From Halieaceae bacterium UBA4438 (GTDB lineage Bacteria > Pseudomonadota > Gammaproteobacteria > Pseudomonadales > Halieaceae), in contig DGPO01000122.1 of NCBI GenBank assembly GCA_002390485.1, positions 7,779 to 19,938 on the forward strand: DNA of 12,160 nt, read 5' to 3'. The position numbers and the translations under genes are program-made. The number at the start of each line of letters is the position of its first letter. The first letter of the stretch is position 1. A model generated the notes under the pieces. The model worked only from the letters and a program-made list of their open reading frames with translations, was not told the origin of the DNA and ran no database searches. Shown piece by piece: positions 1 to 6,711 of this stretch.

Positions 1-1
1 C

Positions 2-925
2 TGGCTGAGCCAGCAAATCATTGGTCAGACCGACCTTGTTCGCAAACTATTGATCGCCGTACTTGCCGATGGGCACCTTTTGGTCGAGGGTGCGCCTGGA
101 CTGGCAAAAACGCGCGCCATCAAGATGATGGCCGAAGGTGTTGAAGGCGACTTTCACCGCGTGCAGTTCACCCCCGACCTCCTCCCAGGTGACGTGACAG
201 GCACTGACGTCTTCCGACCGCAGCTGGGAACATTTGAGTTCCAAGCAGGACCCATATTTCATAACTTAGTACTGGCGGATGAAATTAACCGCGCACCCGC
301 GAAAGTGCAGTCCGCGTTGCTGGAAGCGATGGCCGAACGCCAGGTCAGTGTCGGGGCGACGACCTATCCGCTGCCCGCTTTGTTTTTAGTCATGGCAACC
401 CAGAACCCCATTGAACAAGAAGGCACCTACCCACTTCCAGAAGCGCAATTAGACCGTTTTTTAATGCACGTACGAGTCGACTACCCCAACTCTGAGGCTG
501 AGCGTGAGATTCTTAAATTAGCGCGGCGAGAGGCCTCATCGGGTGAAGCTGTCGATCAACCTGAAGTCTCAGAAGCTGTTATTTTTGCAGCGCGAGAGGA
601 AGTACTCAAACTGCATATGTCGGACGCCGTTGAGGAATACATCGTTCAACTCATCATGGCCACACGCCAACCGGAGGCCTATGACAAAGAACTGGCCAGC
701 TGGATTGAATACGGCGCCTCACCGCGAGCCACGATTGGACTGGACCGGTGTGCTCGCGCGCACGCTTGGCTACTCGGAAGGGACTTCGTAAGTCCTGACG
801 ACGTAAAGGCTATGGCCTATGACGTCCTTAGACACCGTTTAGTGGTTAGTTATGACGGAGAAATTGCCGGTGTAACCGCCGACGATGTGATCGATAGACT
901 CCTGGATCTAGTCCCCGTCGCCTAG
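2..925 (+). CDS. moxR: MoxR-family AAA+ ATPase (5' end outside window)
   Basis: This is a cytoplasmic AAA+ ATPase of the MoxR group, thought to act as a chaperone that matures or loads metal into partner proteins, usually together with VWA proteins. The reading frame is open from the first bases of the window (visible residues begin WLSQQIIGQ), so the true start lies upstream. The TTG at 50 is an internal leucine, not the start. Seen in the 307 visible residues: Walker A GAPGLAKT at about 30-37, Walker B LVLADEINRAP with the acidic pair at about 93-94, sensor 1 ATQNP at about 132-136, and the family signature GTYPLPEAQLDRF just after it. The C-terminal lid follows, and the protein ends at a normal family position; about 15-25 N-terminal residues are missing. 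The gene heads the Bat cluster and is followed after 10 bases by the DUF58 gene. Family assignment is firm; the substrate is unknown. Confidence 0.95.
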   Translation, partial: WLSQQIIGQTDLVRKLLIAVLADGHLLVEGAPGLAKTRAIKMMAEGVEGDFHRVQFTPDLLPGDVTGTDVFRPQLGTFEFQAGPIFHNLVLADEINRAPAKVQSALLEAMAERQVSVGATTYPLPALFLVMATQNPIEQEGTYPLPEAQLDRFLMHVRVDYPNSEAEREILKLARREASSGEAVDQPEVSEAVIFAAREEVLKLHMSDAVEEYIVQLIMATRQPEAYDKELASWIEYGASPRATIGLDRCARAHAWLLGRDFVSPDDVKAMAYDVLRHRLVVSYDGEIAGVTADDVIDRLLDLVPVA

Positions 926-935
926 GCCACAGACC

Positions 936-1868
936 ATGACGAACTTCTTACCTAAAGGTCACAGAATTCTCGCTGAGCGGCTGATTGAAGGGCGCCACAT
1001 TGCCCAGCAAATTAATATTAATGCGCAGTCAAAAGCACTCGCTCTTCTGGCGGGGCGTCGACGCGTTCGTCAACGGGGGCGCGGTGTCGACTTCGAAGAA
1101 GTGCGGCTTTACGCGGCAGGTGACGACGTGCGCACGATTGATTGGCGTGTGACGGCGCGATCTGGAGAACCCCACACCAAACTTTTTCAAGAAGATCGTG
1201 AACAACCGATTGTTTTGTTGGTCGACCTCAGATCCCCCATGTGGTTTGGATCCAAAAACTGTTTCAAGTCTGTACTCGCGTCCCACATAGCATCTGTTCT
1301 CGCCTGGGCAGGACTTGATGCGGGCGAGCGCGTCGGCGGAATCGCCATGACCAACAGCGGTTTATTCGAGATAAAGCCGCAACGCTCTAAACGCAGTGTG
1401 TTGAGGCTTTTACGGCTATTCGAATCCGCTTTGGGGCCCGATAACGATGACTTACCGGAGGACCTGAGCGCAACAATATGGCCAACGGCGCTCGCGCAAC
1501 TTAAAAACCTTTCGCGACCCGGCGCGCGGCTCATGATTATCAGTGACTTTAACGATTTCTCTGCAGACGATGGTGTCGAGAAGAGGCTCCGCGATGTCGT
1601 CGGACATCGACAAGTCGTGTGCTTTAGAATTACCGATCCATTGGACGCTGAGTTGCCGCCCGCGGGCCGTTATGCACTGTCAGCGAGCAGTGGCCAAGTC
1701 AAAATAGATACGTCAAACGCGCGTTTGAGAGAACACTACCAAGCGGACTTTGCGGCCTCACAACAGCAGGTCAGTGAGTACCTCAAGCGTTATCAGGTGC
1801 CGGTCGTCACCGTGGACACCAAAGACAACCCCAATGAGTTGCTACAGCGAGTTTTTCCGAAGCGATGA
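936..1868 (+). CDS. DUF58 domain protein (MoxR partner, VWA-like)
   Basis: This 310-residue protein is of the DUF58 family, which is nearly always encoded directly after moxR and is assumed to be a MoxR partner or client. The DUF58 core is visible at residues 48-75: RGRGVDFEEVRLY, then GDDVRTIDWRVTAR. A VWA-like fold follows (VLLVDLRSPM at about 93-102; MIISDFND in the second half). The place where VWA domains carry the metal-binding DxSxS reads D97-L-R-S-P, so the classical MIDAS is incomplete. I recall similar DLRP-type sequences in this subgroup, so this may be normal for it. No signal peptide or membrane span is apparent, so a cytoplasmic location is likely. The ATG at 936 has only a weak upstream ribosome site, in keeping with re-initiation after moxR. 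The stop overlaps the next start by 4 bases (ATGA). Confidence 0.93.
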   Translation: MTNFLPKGHRILAERLIEGRHIAQQININAQSKALALLAGRRRVRQRGRGVDFEEVRLYAAGDDVRTIDWRVTARSGEPHTKLFQEDREQPIVLLVDLRSPMWFGSKNCFKSVLASHIASVLAWAGLDAGERVGGIAMTNSGLFEIKPQRSKRSVLRLLRLFESALGPDNDDLPEDLSATIWPTALAQLKNLSRPGARLMIISDFNDFSADDGVEKRLRDVVGHRQVVCFRITDPLDAELPPAGRYALSASSGQVKIDTSNARLREHYQADFAASQQQVSEYLKRYQVPVVTVDTKDNPNELLQRVFPKR

Positions 1869-2320
1869 ATCCTGAGCAGCTACTAAGCCAACTTCAGCCA
1901 TTACGCGCCCCTGACCCTGTTGGATTCTGGCCCATGGCACCGGTCTGGTGGCTCTTATTAATCGCAGCTGCCCTCGCGGCCGCCGTCACAGTGGTCTGGT
2001 TTGTCAGACGCTACAAGAGGGCCGCCTACCGCCGGGAGGGGCTGGCGTGGCTTCGGGATTTAGAGGCGCGTAATGCGGACGTGCACGCCTTGAGTGCAGC
2101 ACTTAAGGCCACTGCACTTAAGGTGTATCCACCCGAGACCGTCGCAGGTCTCTCGGGCACCGACTGGCCGCAATTCCTCAGAAGCAGCTGCCCAAAATTT
2201 GACAGCACCGCCCTTACAATATTGACTCAAACCCACGCCCCAAACCCAAGCACACCTGACTCAACTGACTGGCAGTACGCGCGGCTTTGGATACAGCGCC
2301 ACGAGGTGCCCCGTGCTTAA
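1865..2320 (+). CDS. DUF4381 single-pass membrane protein
   Basis: This is a small (151 residue) membrane protein of the DUF4381 family, found between the DUF58 and batA genes in Bat clusters; its role is unknown. Seen: the N-terminal family signature around residues 12-29 (PLRAPDPVGFWPMAP followed by VWW), one hydrophobic span at about 26-47, a basic RRYKR stretch that probably marks the cytoplasmic side, then a soluble helical part with LSGTDWPQFL at about 96-105, which matches the conserved LxGxxWxxFL of the family. Translation probably couples to the DUF58 gene through the ATGA overlap, and the end overlaps batA by 8 bases. I infer that it is an inner-membrane accessory subunit of the MoxR/VWA complex. 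Confidence 0.9.
   Translation: MNPEQLLSQLQPLRAPDPVGFWPMAPVWWLLLIAAALAAAVTVVWFVRRYKRAAYRREGLAWLRDLEARNADVHALSAALKATALKVYPPETVAGLSGTDWPQFLRSSCPKFDSTALTILTQTHAPNPSTPDSTDWQYARLWIQRHEVPRA
2303..2308 (+). promoter_or_regulatory. Ribosome binding site supporting the GTG start of batA
   Basis: GAGGTG lies 4 bases before the GTG at 2313, inside the last codons of the DUF4381 gene. It supports GTG as the batA start. That start also gives the usual BatA N-terminus (MLNFLWPW), which begins the first membrane span; any later start would cut into this span. Confidence 0.6.
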
Positions 2321-3305
2321 CTTTCTCTGGCCATGGGCATTCGCGCTGATGCCACTGCCACTGTTGATGCGCCTCCTCCCTCCGGCGTCGGAGTCACTTG
2401 GCGCCGCAATTCGCGCGCCCTTTACCGCGCGCTGGCAGCGACTCGAAGGACAGGGCAAGCTGTCCGCTAACGTTAATTCGGCCCGCATATTCGCGCTCTT
2501 TATTGCTTGGACACTCGTTGTGACAGCGATTGCGAGACCCCAGTGGGTGGGAGAGCCCATTGAGCTACCCAATACGGGGAGAGACTTAATGCTGAGTCTG
2601 GATTTGTCAGGCAGCATGCAGATTCGCGACATGCAGGTAGGAAATCGCACGATATCGCGCGTCGAAGCGGTGAAGGCGATTGCCTCCGATTTTACGGAGC
2701 GACGGGTCGGCGATCGAGTCGGTCTCATTTTGTTTGGATCGAAAGCGTATGTTCAGGCACCACTGACGTTTGATACGACCACGGTCACCCAGTTCATTCG
2801 TGAAGCGCAACTGGGATTCGCAGGCGAGGACACCGCCATTGGTGACTCACTCGGACTTGCGATCAAACGGCTCCGAGATCGCCCTGCGGCCTCGCGGGTG
2901 TTGATTTTACTCACGGACGGTCAAGACACCGCGAGCAGTGTCGATCCGATGGAGGCCGCTGCACTCGCCGCCCAACAAAGCGTCAAAGTCTATACGATCG
3001 GCATCAGTCGCAACCTTGGAACGAATAACGCGCGCGGTGGTGAGGTTGATGAGGCCCTACTTCGTGCCATTGCCGAAGCCACAGGTGGTGAATATTTCAG
3101 AGCTCGGGACCCACGAGAACTTCAAGCGATTTACAGCATTATCGATCAGCTTGAACCGGTCGAGCAAGACGCCAGTACCTTTCGACCACGACGAGCACTC
3201 AGCTACTGGGCCATGCTGGGTGCGCTTCTCATGGGATCAATGGTGCTTCTGACTGGCGGTATCGTTTCGCGCCTCACAAGCACTCAAGGCGTTACTGCAG
3301 GATGA
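2313..3305 (+). CDS. batA: BatA-type VWA domain membrane protein
   Basis: This 330-residue inner-membrane protein has a von Willebrand A domain, BatA of the Bat (Bacteroides aerotolerance) cluster. Domains in order: first membrane span at about 5-22, second at about 57-75, VWA domain at about 90-280, C-terminal span at about 298-317. The MIDAS metal site is intact: D97-L-S-G-S101, T174 in GEDTAIGD, and D202 in LLTDGQDT. The topology puts the VWA domain on one face of the membrane between spans 2 and 3; in current models this is the periplasmic face. The start is GTG. The stop overlaps the next gene by 4 bases (ATGA). It should bind a divalent metal and a protein ligand, and is thought to work with MoxR and the other Bat proteins; the ligand is unknown. 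Confidence 0.93.
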   Translation: MLNFLWPWAFALMPLPLLMRLLPPASESLGAAIRAPFTARWQRLEGQGKLSANVNSARIFALFIAWTLVVTAIARPQWVGEPIELPNTGRDLMLSLDLSGSMQIRDMQVGNRTISRVEAVKAIASDFTERRVGDRVGLILFGSKAYVQAPLTFDTTTVTQFIREAQLGFAGEDTAIGDSLGLAIKRLRDRPAASRVLILLTDGQDTASSVDPMEAAALAAQQSVKVYTIGISRNLGTNNARGGEVDEALLRAIAEATGGEYFRARDPRELQAIYSIIDQLEPVEQDASTFRPRRALSYWAMLGALLMGSMVLLTGGIVSRLTSTQGVTAG

Positions 3306-5062
3306 TGGCATTGCATTTTATTCGTCCCGAACTGCTCTGGCTGTTACCGGCAGTCCTGCCGTTAATCTTTCTTGCCTGGCGCAAGCAGTCCAGTGGTGGC
3401 GATTGGGCGAAGGCCATTGACAGCGAGCTACTGCCGCACTTGGTCGCCTCTGAGGGCAGTTCCGGGAGCCAATTACGGCAGCTCTGGTGGCTCGCGCTCC
3501 CCCTACTCGTGTTCGGCGCATCAGGTCCGTCGCTCGAACGCACCGAGTTACCCGTTTTTGAAAAATCTGACGCGCTCATCATCGTTCTCGACCTCAGTCG
3601 TTCAATGTGGGCGACAGACACGCAGCCCAGCCGAATCCGCAGAGCACGTCAAAAAGTCATGGACGTGCTGGATCTGCGTTCAGAGGGTGTCACCGGCATG
3701 GTCGTTTTCGCAGGCGACGCTCATGTCGTCACACCGCTGACCGACGACACACGAACCATTGAAAACTTATTGAGTGCACTTGCGCCCGACATAATGCCCT
3801 TGCAAGGCTCTAACGCCACCGAAGCACTCGGGCTTGCTGCCAGTCTCCTTGAGACATCGGGACTCACCAATGGCAGTGTGCTCCTCATTACCGACGGTCT
3901 GCCTAAGCTATCCACGTCACAAGTCAGCGATTTGCTTAAACCCGTGGGCGCCGATCTTAGTATTTTAATCGTCGGGACCGAAACGGGTGCTCCCATTCCT
4001 CTCCCCGATGGCGGCTTTTTGAGGGATGAGAGCGATCAAATTGTCATCCCTGCCGTTGATAAACGGATGATTCAGCAAATTGCATCCAATCTCGATGCAA
4101 AGAGTGCCAGTGTCTCCGTCGACAGTAGTGATCTTAGGTACTTACTGTCCGGGGCTGAGTCGAGCATGACCAGCGACGATTCGCTTGAGCGAAAGACCGA
4201 CACCTGGGTTGATTTAGGGTACTGGTTGGCCATGGCTGCGGCGCTACTTTTACTCCCTTTATTCAGGCGGGGGGCGTTAAGCGCGCTCGTTTTCGCAGTT
4301 CTCCTCACTGACGCAGACCCCGCCCACGCAAACCCACTAGAGCATTTTTGGTCGACGCCCGACCAACAGGGCGCCAGCGCACTCGCAGATGGCGATCCAG
4401 CGCTTGCCGCCACCTTGTTTGAAGCACCCGAATGGCGCGGTACCGCACAGTATGAGGCCGGCAACTTTAAGTCGTCATCAACCGAGTTCGGTAAGCTTGA
4501 GTCGACCGACTCGCTGTATAACCGAGGCAATGCCCTCGCGCTGTCAGGGGACCTTAAGGCTGCCGTAGAAAGCTATGATAAATCGCTCGCGTTGTCTCCA
4601 GACCGGCAAGATGCGATTACCAACCGAGAGCTGGTGAAGTCGTTACTTGAGCAACAAGAACAAGATCAGCAAGGCAATGATCAAGACAGCGACAGTGACC
4701 AATCCGACCAAGACGGGGAATCTCAAGATTCAGAGAGCGAGTCGGCGCAACAAGATCAAGACAGTCAGAGCGATTCTCAAGAAGGCGACTCTGAACCGTC
4801 AGACCAACAACCCAGTGATCAAGAATCGCAGCAAAACGGCAACGCTGAGATGGCAGAGGATCTGAGCCCCTCTGATCTTGAAGAGGCGACTCAGGAGCAA
4901 CTCGCTCGCTTTGACGAAGCCCTCGAGGAGCAGCAAGCACTCGAGCAGTGGCTGCGGCGGGTACCCGATGACCCGGGCGGCCTATTGCGTCGCAAGTTCA
5001 GATACCAAACCATCCAACGCCTGAGAAACGGAGAGGAACCTGATGAAGACGTTCGTTGGTAA
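3302..5062 (+). CDS. batB: BatB-BatC fusion: VWA domain plus TPR protein
   Basis: This 586-residue membrane protein joins what are separate BatB and BatC proteins in other bacteria. In order: membrane spans at about 10-25 and 58-74; VWA domain at about 88-290 with DxSxS at D97-L-S-R-S101, a GSNAT loop at 169-173 and D198 in LLITDGL; a third span at about 304-321; a second hydrophobic stretch at 322-340 ending AHA-N, like a signal peptide; one clear TPR at about 405-433 (YNRGNALALSGD); a very acidic Q/D/S/E-rich stretch at about 450-515; and a conserved C-terminus with LRRVPDDPGGLLRRKF. The TPR and tail probably lie in the periplasm. The start may be either of two adjacent ATGs (3302 or 3305), with only AGG directly upstream. 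The end overlaps batD by 20 bases. BatB/BatC fusions are, as far as I know, common in Gammaproteobacteria. Confidence 0.92.
   Translation: MMALHFIRPELLWLLPAVLPLIFLAWRKQSSGGDWAKAIDSELLPHLVASEGSSGSQLRQLWWLALPLLVFGASGPSLERTELPVFEKSDALIIVLDLSRSMWATDTQPSRIRRARQKVMDVLDLRSEGVTGMVVFAGDAHVVTPLTDDTRTIENLLSALAPDIMPLQGSNATEALGLAASLLETSGLTNGSVLLITDGLPKLSTSQVSDLLKPVGADLSILIVGTETGAPIPLPDGGFLRDESDQIVIPAVDKRMIQQIASNLDAKSASVSVDSSDLRYLLSGAESSMTSDDSLERKTDTWVDLGYWLAMAAALLLLPLFRRGALSALVFAVLLTDADPAHANPLEHFWSTPDQQGASALADGDPALAATLFEAPEWRGTAQYEAGNFKSSSTEFGKLESTDSLYNRGNALALSGDLKAAVESYDKSLALSPDRQDAITNRELVKSLLEQQEQDQQGNDQDSDSDQSDQDGESQDSESESAQQDQDSQSDSQEGDSEPSDQQPSDQESQQNGNAEMAEDLSPSDLEEATQEQLARFDEALEEQQALEQWLRRVPDDPGGLLRRKFRYQTIQRLRNGEEPDEDVRW
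4649..4846 (+). repeat. Low-complexity acidic Q/D/S/E-coding stretch in batB
   Basis: About 66 codons (residues 450-515 of the BatB-BatC fusion) use almost only Gln, Asp, Ser and Glu, with irregular short DNA repeats built on caagat/caagac. The protein segment is strongly negative, almost certainly disordered, and links the TPR to the conserved C-terminal tail. It holds DSDSD and DQDGE, which loosely resemble calcium-binding D-x-D patterns. Length is likely to vary between relatives through repeat slippage. Confidence 0.8.
5031..5037 (+). promoter_or_regulatory. Ribosome binding site of batD
   Basis: GAGAGGA lies 5 bases before the ATG at 5043, inside the final codons of the BatB-BatC gene. 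It is the best ribosome site in the plus-strand operon and fixes the batD start 20 bases before the upstream stop codon. Confidence 0.65.
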
Positions 5063-6692
5063 GCTAGTGCGGGGCTTGACCCTGCTCGTCATTACACTAG
5101 TGTGCTCGACGGCTGTTGCCGAAATTCGATCCGATGTCGACCGACGCACGATCAGCATGGGTGAATCGTTGAGATTAACCGTAACAGGCGACGCCAGCGA
5201 GCGGCTCGATCAACTGGATCTTGCGGCACTCCAATTTGACTGGGAAATCTTGAGTACCAGCAGTTCAACGAACACCTCGTTTATTAACGGTGCGCGCTCA
5301 ACGACTCGAACGCTGACGCTAGACCTCTTGCCGGTGCGCGATGGCATTTTATCTATTCCGTCACTAAGCACGGGAGGTAATCGAACGACACCGATCGCCA
5401 TCACGGTTAATCCACAAGTTGTCAGTGCGGGCGGCGACGACTCCGTGCGATTCGACATCGATATTGACAAGCGTGACGTCTACATTCAGGAACAGCTTAT
5501 TCTCACTGTGACAATTGAGCAGGCGATTAATCTCGATGGCGCGGAAGTCACGCAACTGGCGATTGATGGTGCGATCGTTGAAGAGCTCACACGTCGCAAC
5601 TTTCAGCGGCAAATTAACGGACGTTTGTGGCGTGTCACACAGCTCCGGTACGCGATTTACCCTCAACAACGCGGGATGCTTGAGGTCCCGTCGCTCTCGC
5701 TCACAGCACGCGAGGTGCTCCCAGGCCGATCGTTATTGGGTGCGCGACTCGGTAAGCGCTTCAAACTCTCTAAAGACGCAATTCAAGTCAACGTCAAACC
5801 AGTACCCGAGAACTTTCCTGGCGATGTGTGGTTGCCTGCCGTGTCGCTAGAGCTCAGACAGTCGTGGTCGAAAGCACCTGAGTCAATGGAAGTCGGCGAC
5901 TCAACAACTCGCACACTGACACTGGCAGGTGAGGGACTTTTAAGCAGTCAACTTCCCTCAATGACCAGCATGAGCGACAACTCACAGAGCGCCGGGATTC
6001 GTGTTTATCCCGACCAGGAATCCAGCGACCAGATAGAGCGTACGGACGGGTTTTTGGGCCAACGAACCCGCAGTGAGGCGCTGGTTGCCACTGGCGGTGG
6101 CTCGTGGACGTTGCCTGAAGTCAGCGTCCCCTGGTGGAATACTGAGACCGACACGCTGCAATTTGCGACATTACCCTCGACCACGATCTCTGTCGGCACA
6201 CCGGTCATCGAAACACCCGGCGCGCTGGATGTCACTCAGGTCTCGGCCCAACCAACCGCGTCGCCTTATTGGCTCACTGCATTGGCCGCTTCTGGATGGC
6301 TGTTGGCGACGGTGCTTTTAGGGGTTATCTGGCGCTCACGAAGGCGAGTTAATACTGAGCCCTCAAAACCTCAAACCGAAGATCGCCTGCGTCCACTGCT
6401 CACAGCACTAAAAGCCAGCACAGCGCAACGCGATGCCGCGTTAACCCGCGACCTACTGATGCGGTGGGCGACGGTTCACTTTGGCCAACCGGTGAGAACG
6501 TTTCAACAACTCCGATCGCTGTGCAGCGACGCATTGGCGCAAGAAACGTACGTTCTTGAGCGCGCACTCTACGCGTCTGGCGACGATCAATGGACCGACG
6601 CAAAAACCTTTTATTCGGCCCTTCGAAGTGAGCCGTCGCCGACATCGCCCGAGTCACCGATGACGGCTCGCCGGCTCTACCCTACCGGCTGA
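5043..6692 (+). CDS. batD: BatD-family membrane-anchored periplasmic protein
   Basis: This 549-residue BatD protein is the large periplasmic partner in Bat clusters. Seen: a signal peptide (MKTFVGKLVR, then a hydrophobic core) with likely cleavage after STAVA at residue 26; no lipobox cysteine. Three beta-rich Ig-like segments follow, each opening in the usual way: DRRTISMGESLRLTV at 33-47, DKRDVYIQEQLILTV at 142-156, and MEVGDSTTRTLTL at about 282-294. A membrane span lies at about 409-430, then basic RSRRR and a helical cytoplasmic tail of about 115 residues. The family was named for a presumed role in oxygen tolerance, but the molecular function is not settled. I infer it binds the periplasmic VWA/TPR parts of the neighbouring Bat proteins. 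It is the last gene of the plus-strand operon. Confidence 0.9.
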   Translation: MKTFVGKLVRGLTLLVITLVCSTAVAEIRSDVDRRTISMGESLRLTVTGDASERLDQLDLAALQFDWEILSTSSSTNTSFINGARSTTRTLTLDLLPVRDGILSIPSLSTGGNRTTPIAITVNPQVVSAGGDDSVRFDIDIDKRDVYIQEQLILTVTIEQAINLDGAEVTQLAIDGAIVEELTRRNFQRQINGRLWRVTQLRYAIYPQQRGMLEVPSLSLTAREVLPGRSLLGARLGKRFKLSKDAIQVNVKPVPENFPGDVWLPAVSLELRQSWSKAPESMEVGDSTTRTLTLAGEGLLSSQLPSMTSMSDNSQSAGIRVYPDQESSDQIERTDGFLGQRTRSEALVATGGGSWTLPEVSVPWWNTETDTLQFATLPSTTISVGTPVIETPGALDVTQVSAQPTASPYWLTALAASGWLLATVLLGVIWRSRRRVNTEPSKPQTEDRLRPLLTALKASTAQRDAALTRDLLMRWATVHFGQPVRTFQQLRSLCSDALAQETYVLERALYASGDDQWTDAKTFYSALRSEPSPTSPESPMTARRLYPTG

Positions 6693-6711
6693 ACACAGGC
6701 CACTAAGACGC
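6693..6711. other. Convergent operon junction, 19 bases, no clear terminator
   Basis: Only 19 bases separate the batD stop from the pepN stop. I see no GC-rich hairpin followed by a T-run on either strand here. On the pepN strand a 9-base unit, TCTTAGGCG, is followed by a second TCTTAG (6703-6717), which gives pepN a second in-frame TAG three codons after the first. Transcripts from both operons probably overlap at their 3' ends or end by Rho. Confidence 0.6.

Noticed and set aside
50..52. TTG as the start of the MoxR protein
   Set aside because: The frame is open to the window edge and the residues before it (QQIIGQTDLV) belong to the normal MoxR N-terminal helix before Walker A.
2261..2728. 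155-codon open frame on the minus strand across the start of batA
   Set aside because: It lies antisense to conserved DUF4381/BatA coding sequence, its translation is Ser/Arg-rich with no recognisable domain, and the plus-strand genes explain the region.
4072..4530. 152-codon open frame on the minus strand inside batB
   Set aside because: Antisense to the VWA/TPR protein, serine-rich and without motifs; a by-product of codon usage on the other strand.
6670..6689. Inverted repeat gccgg ... ccggc at the end of batD, considered as a terminator
   Set aside because: The stem is only 5 base pairs with a 10-base loop, within coding sequence, and no T-run follows.
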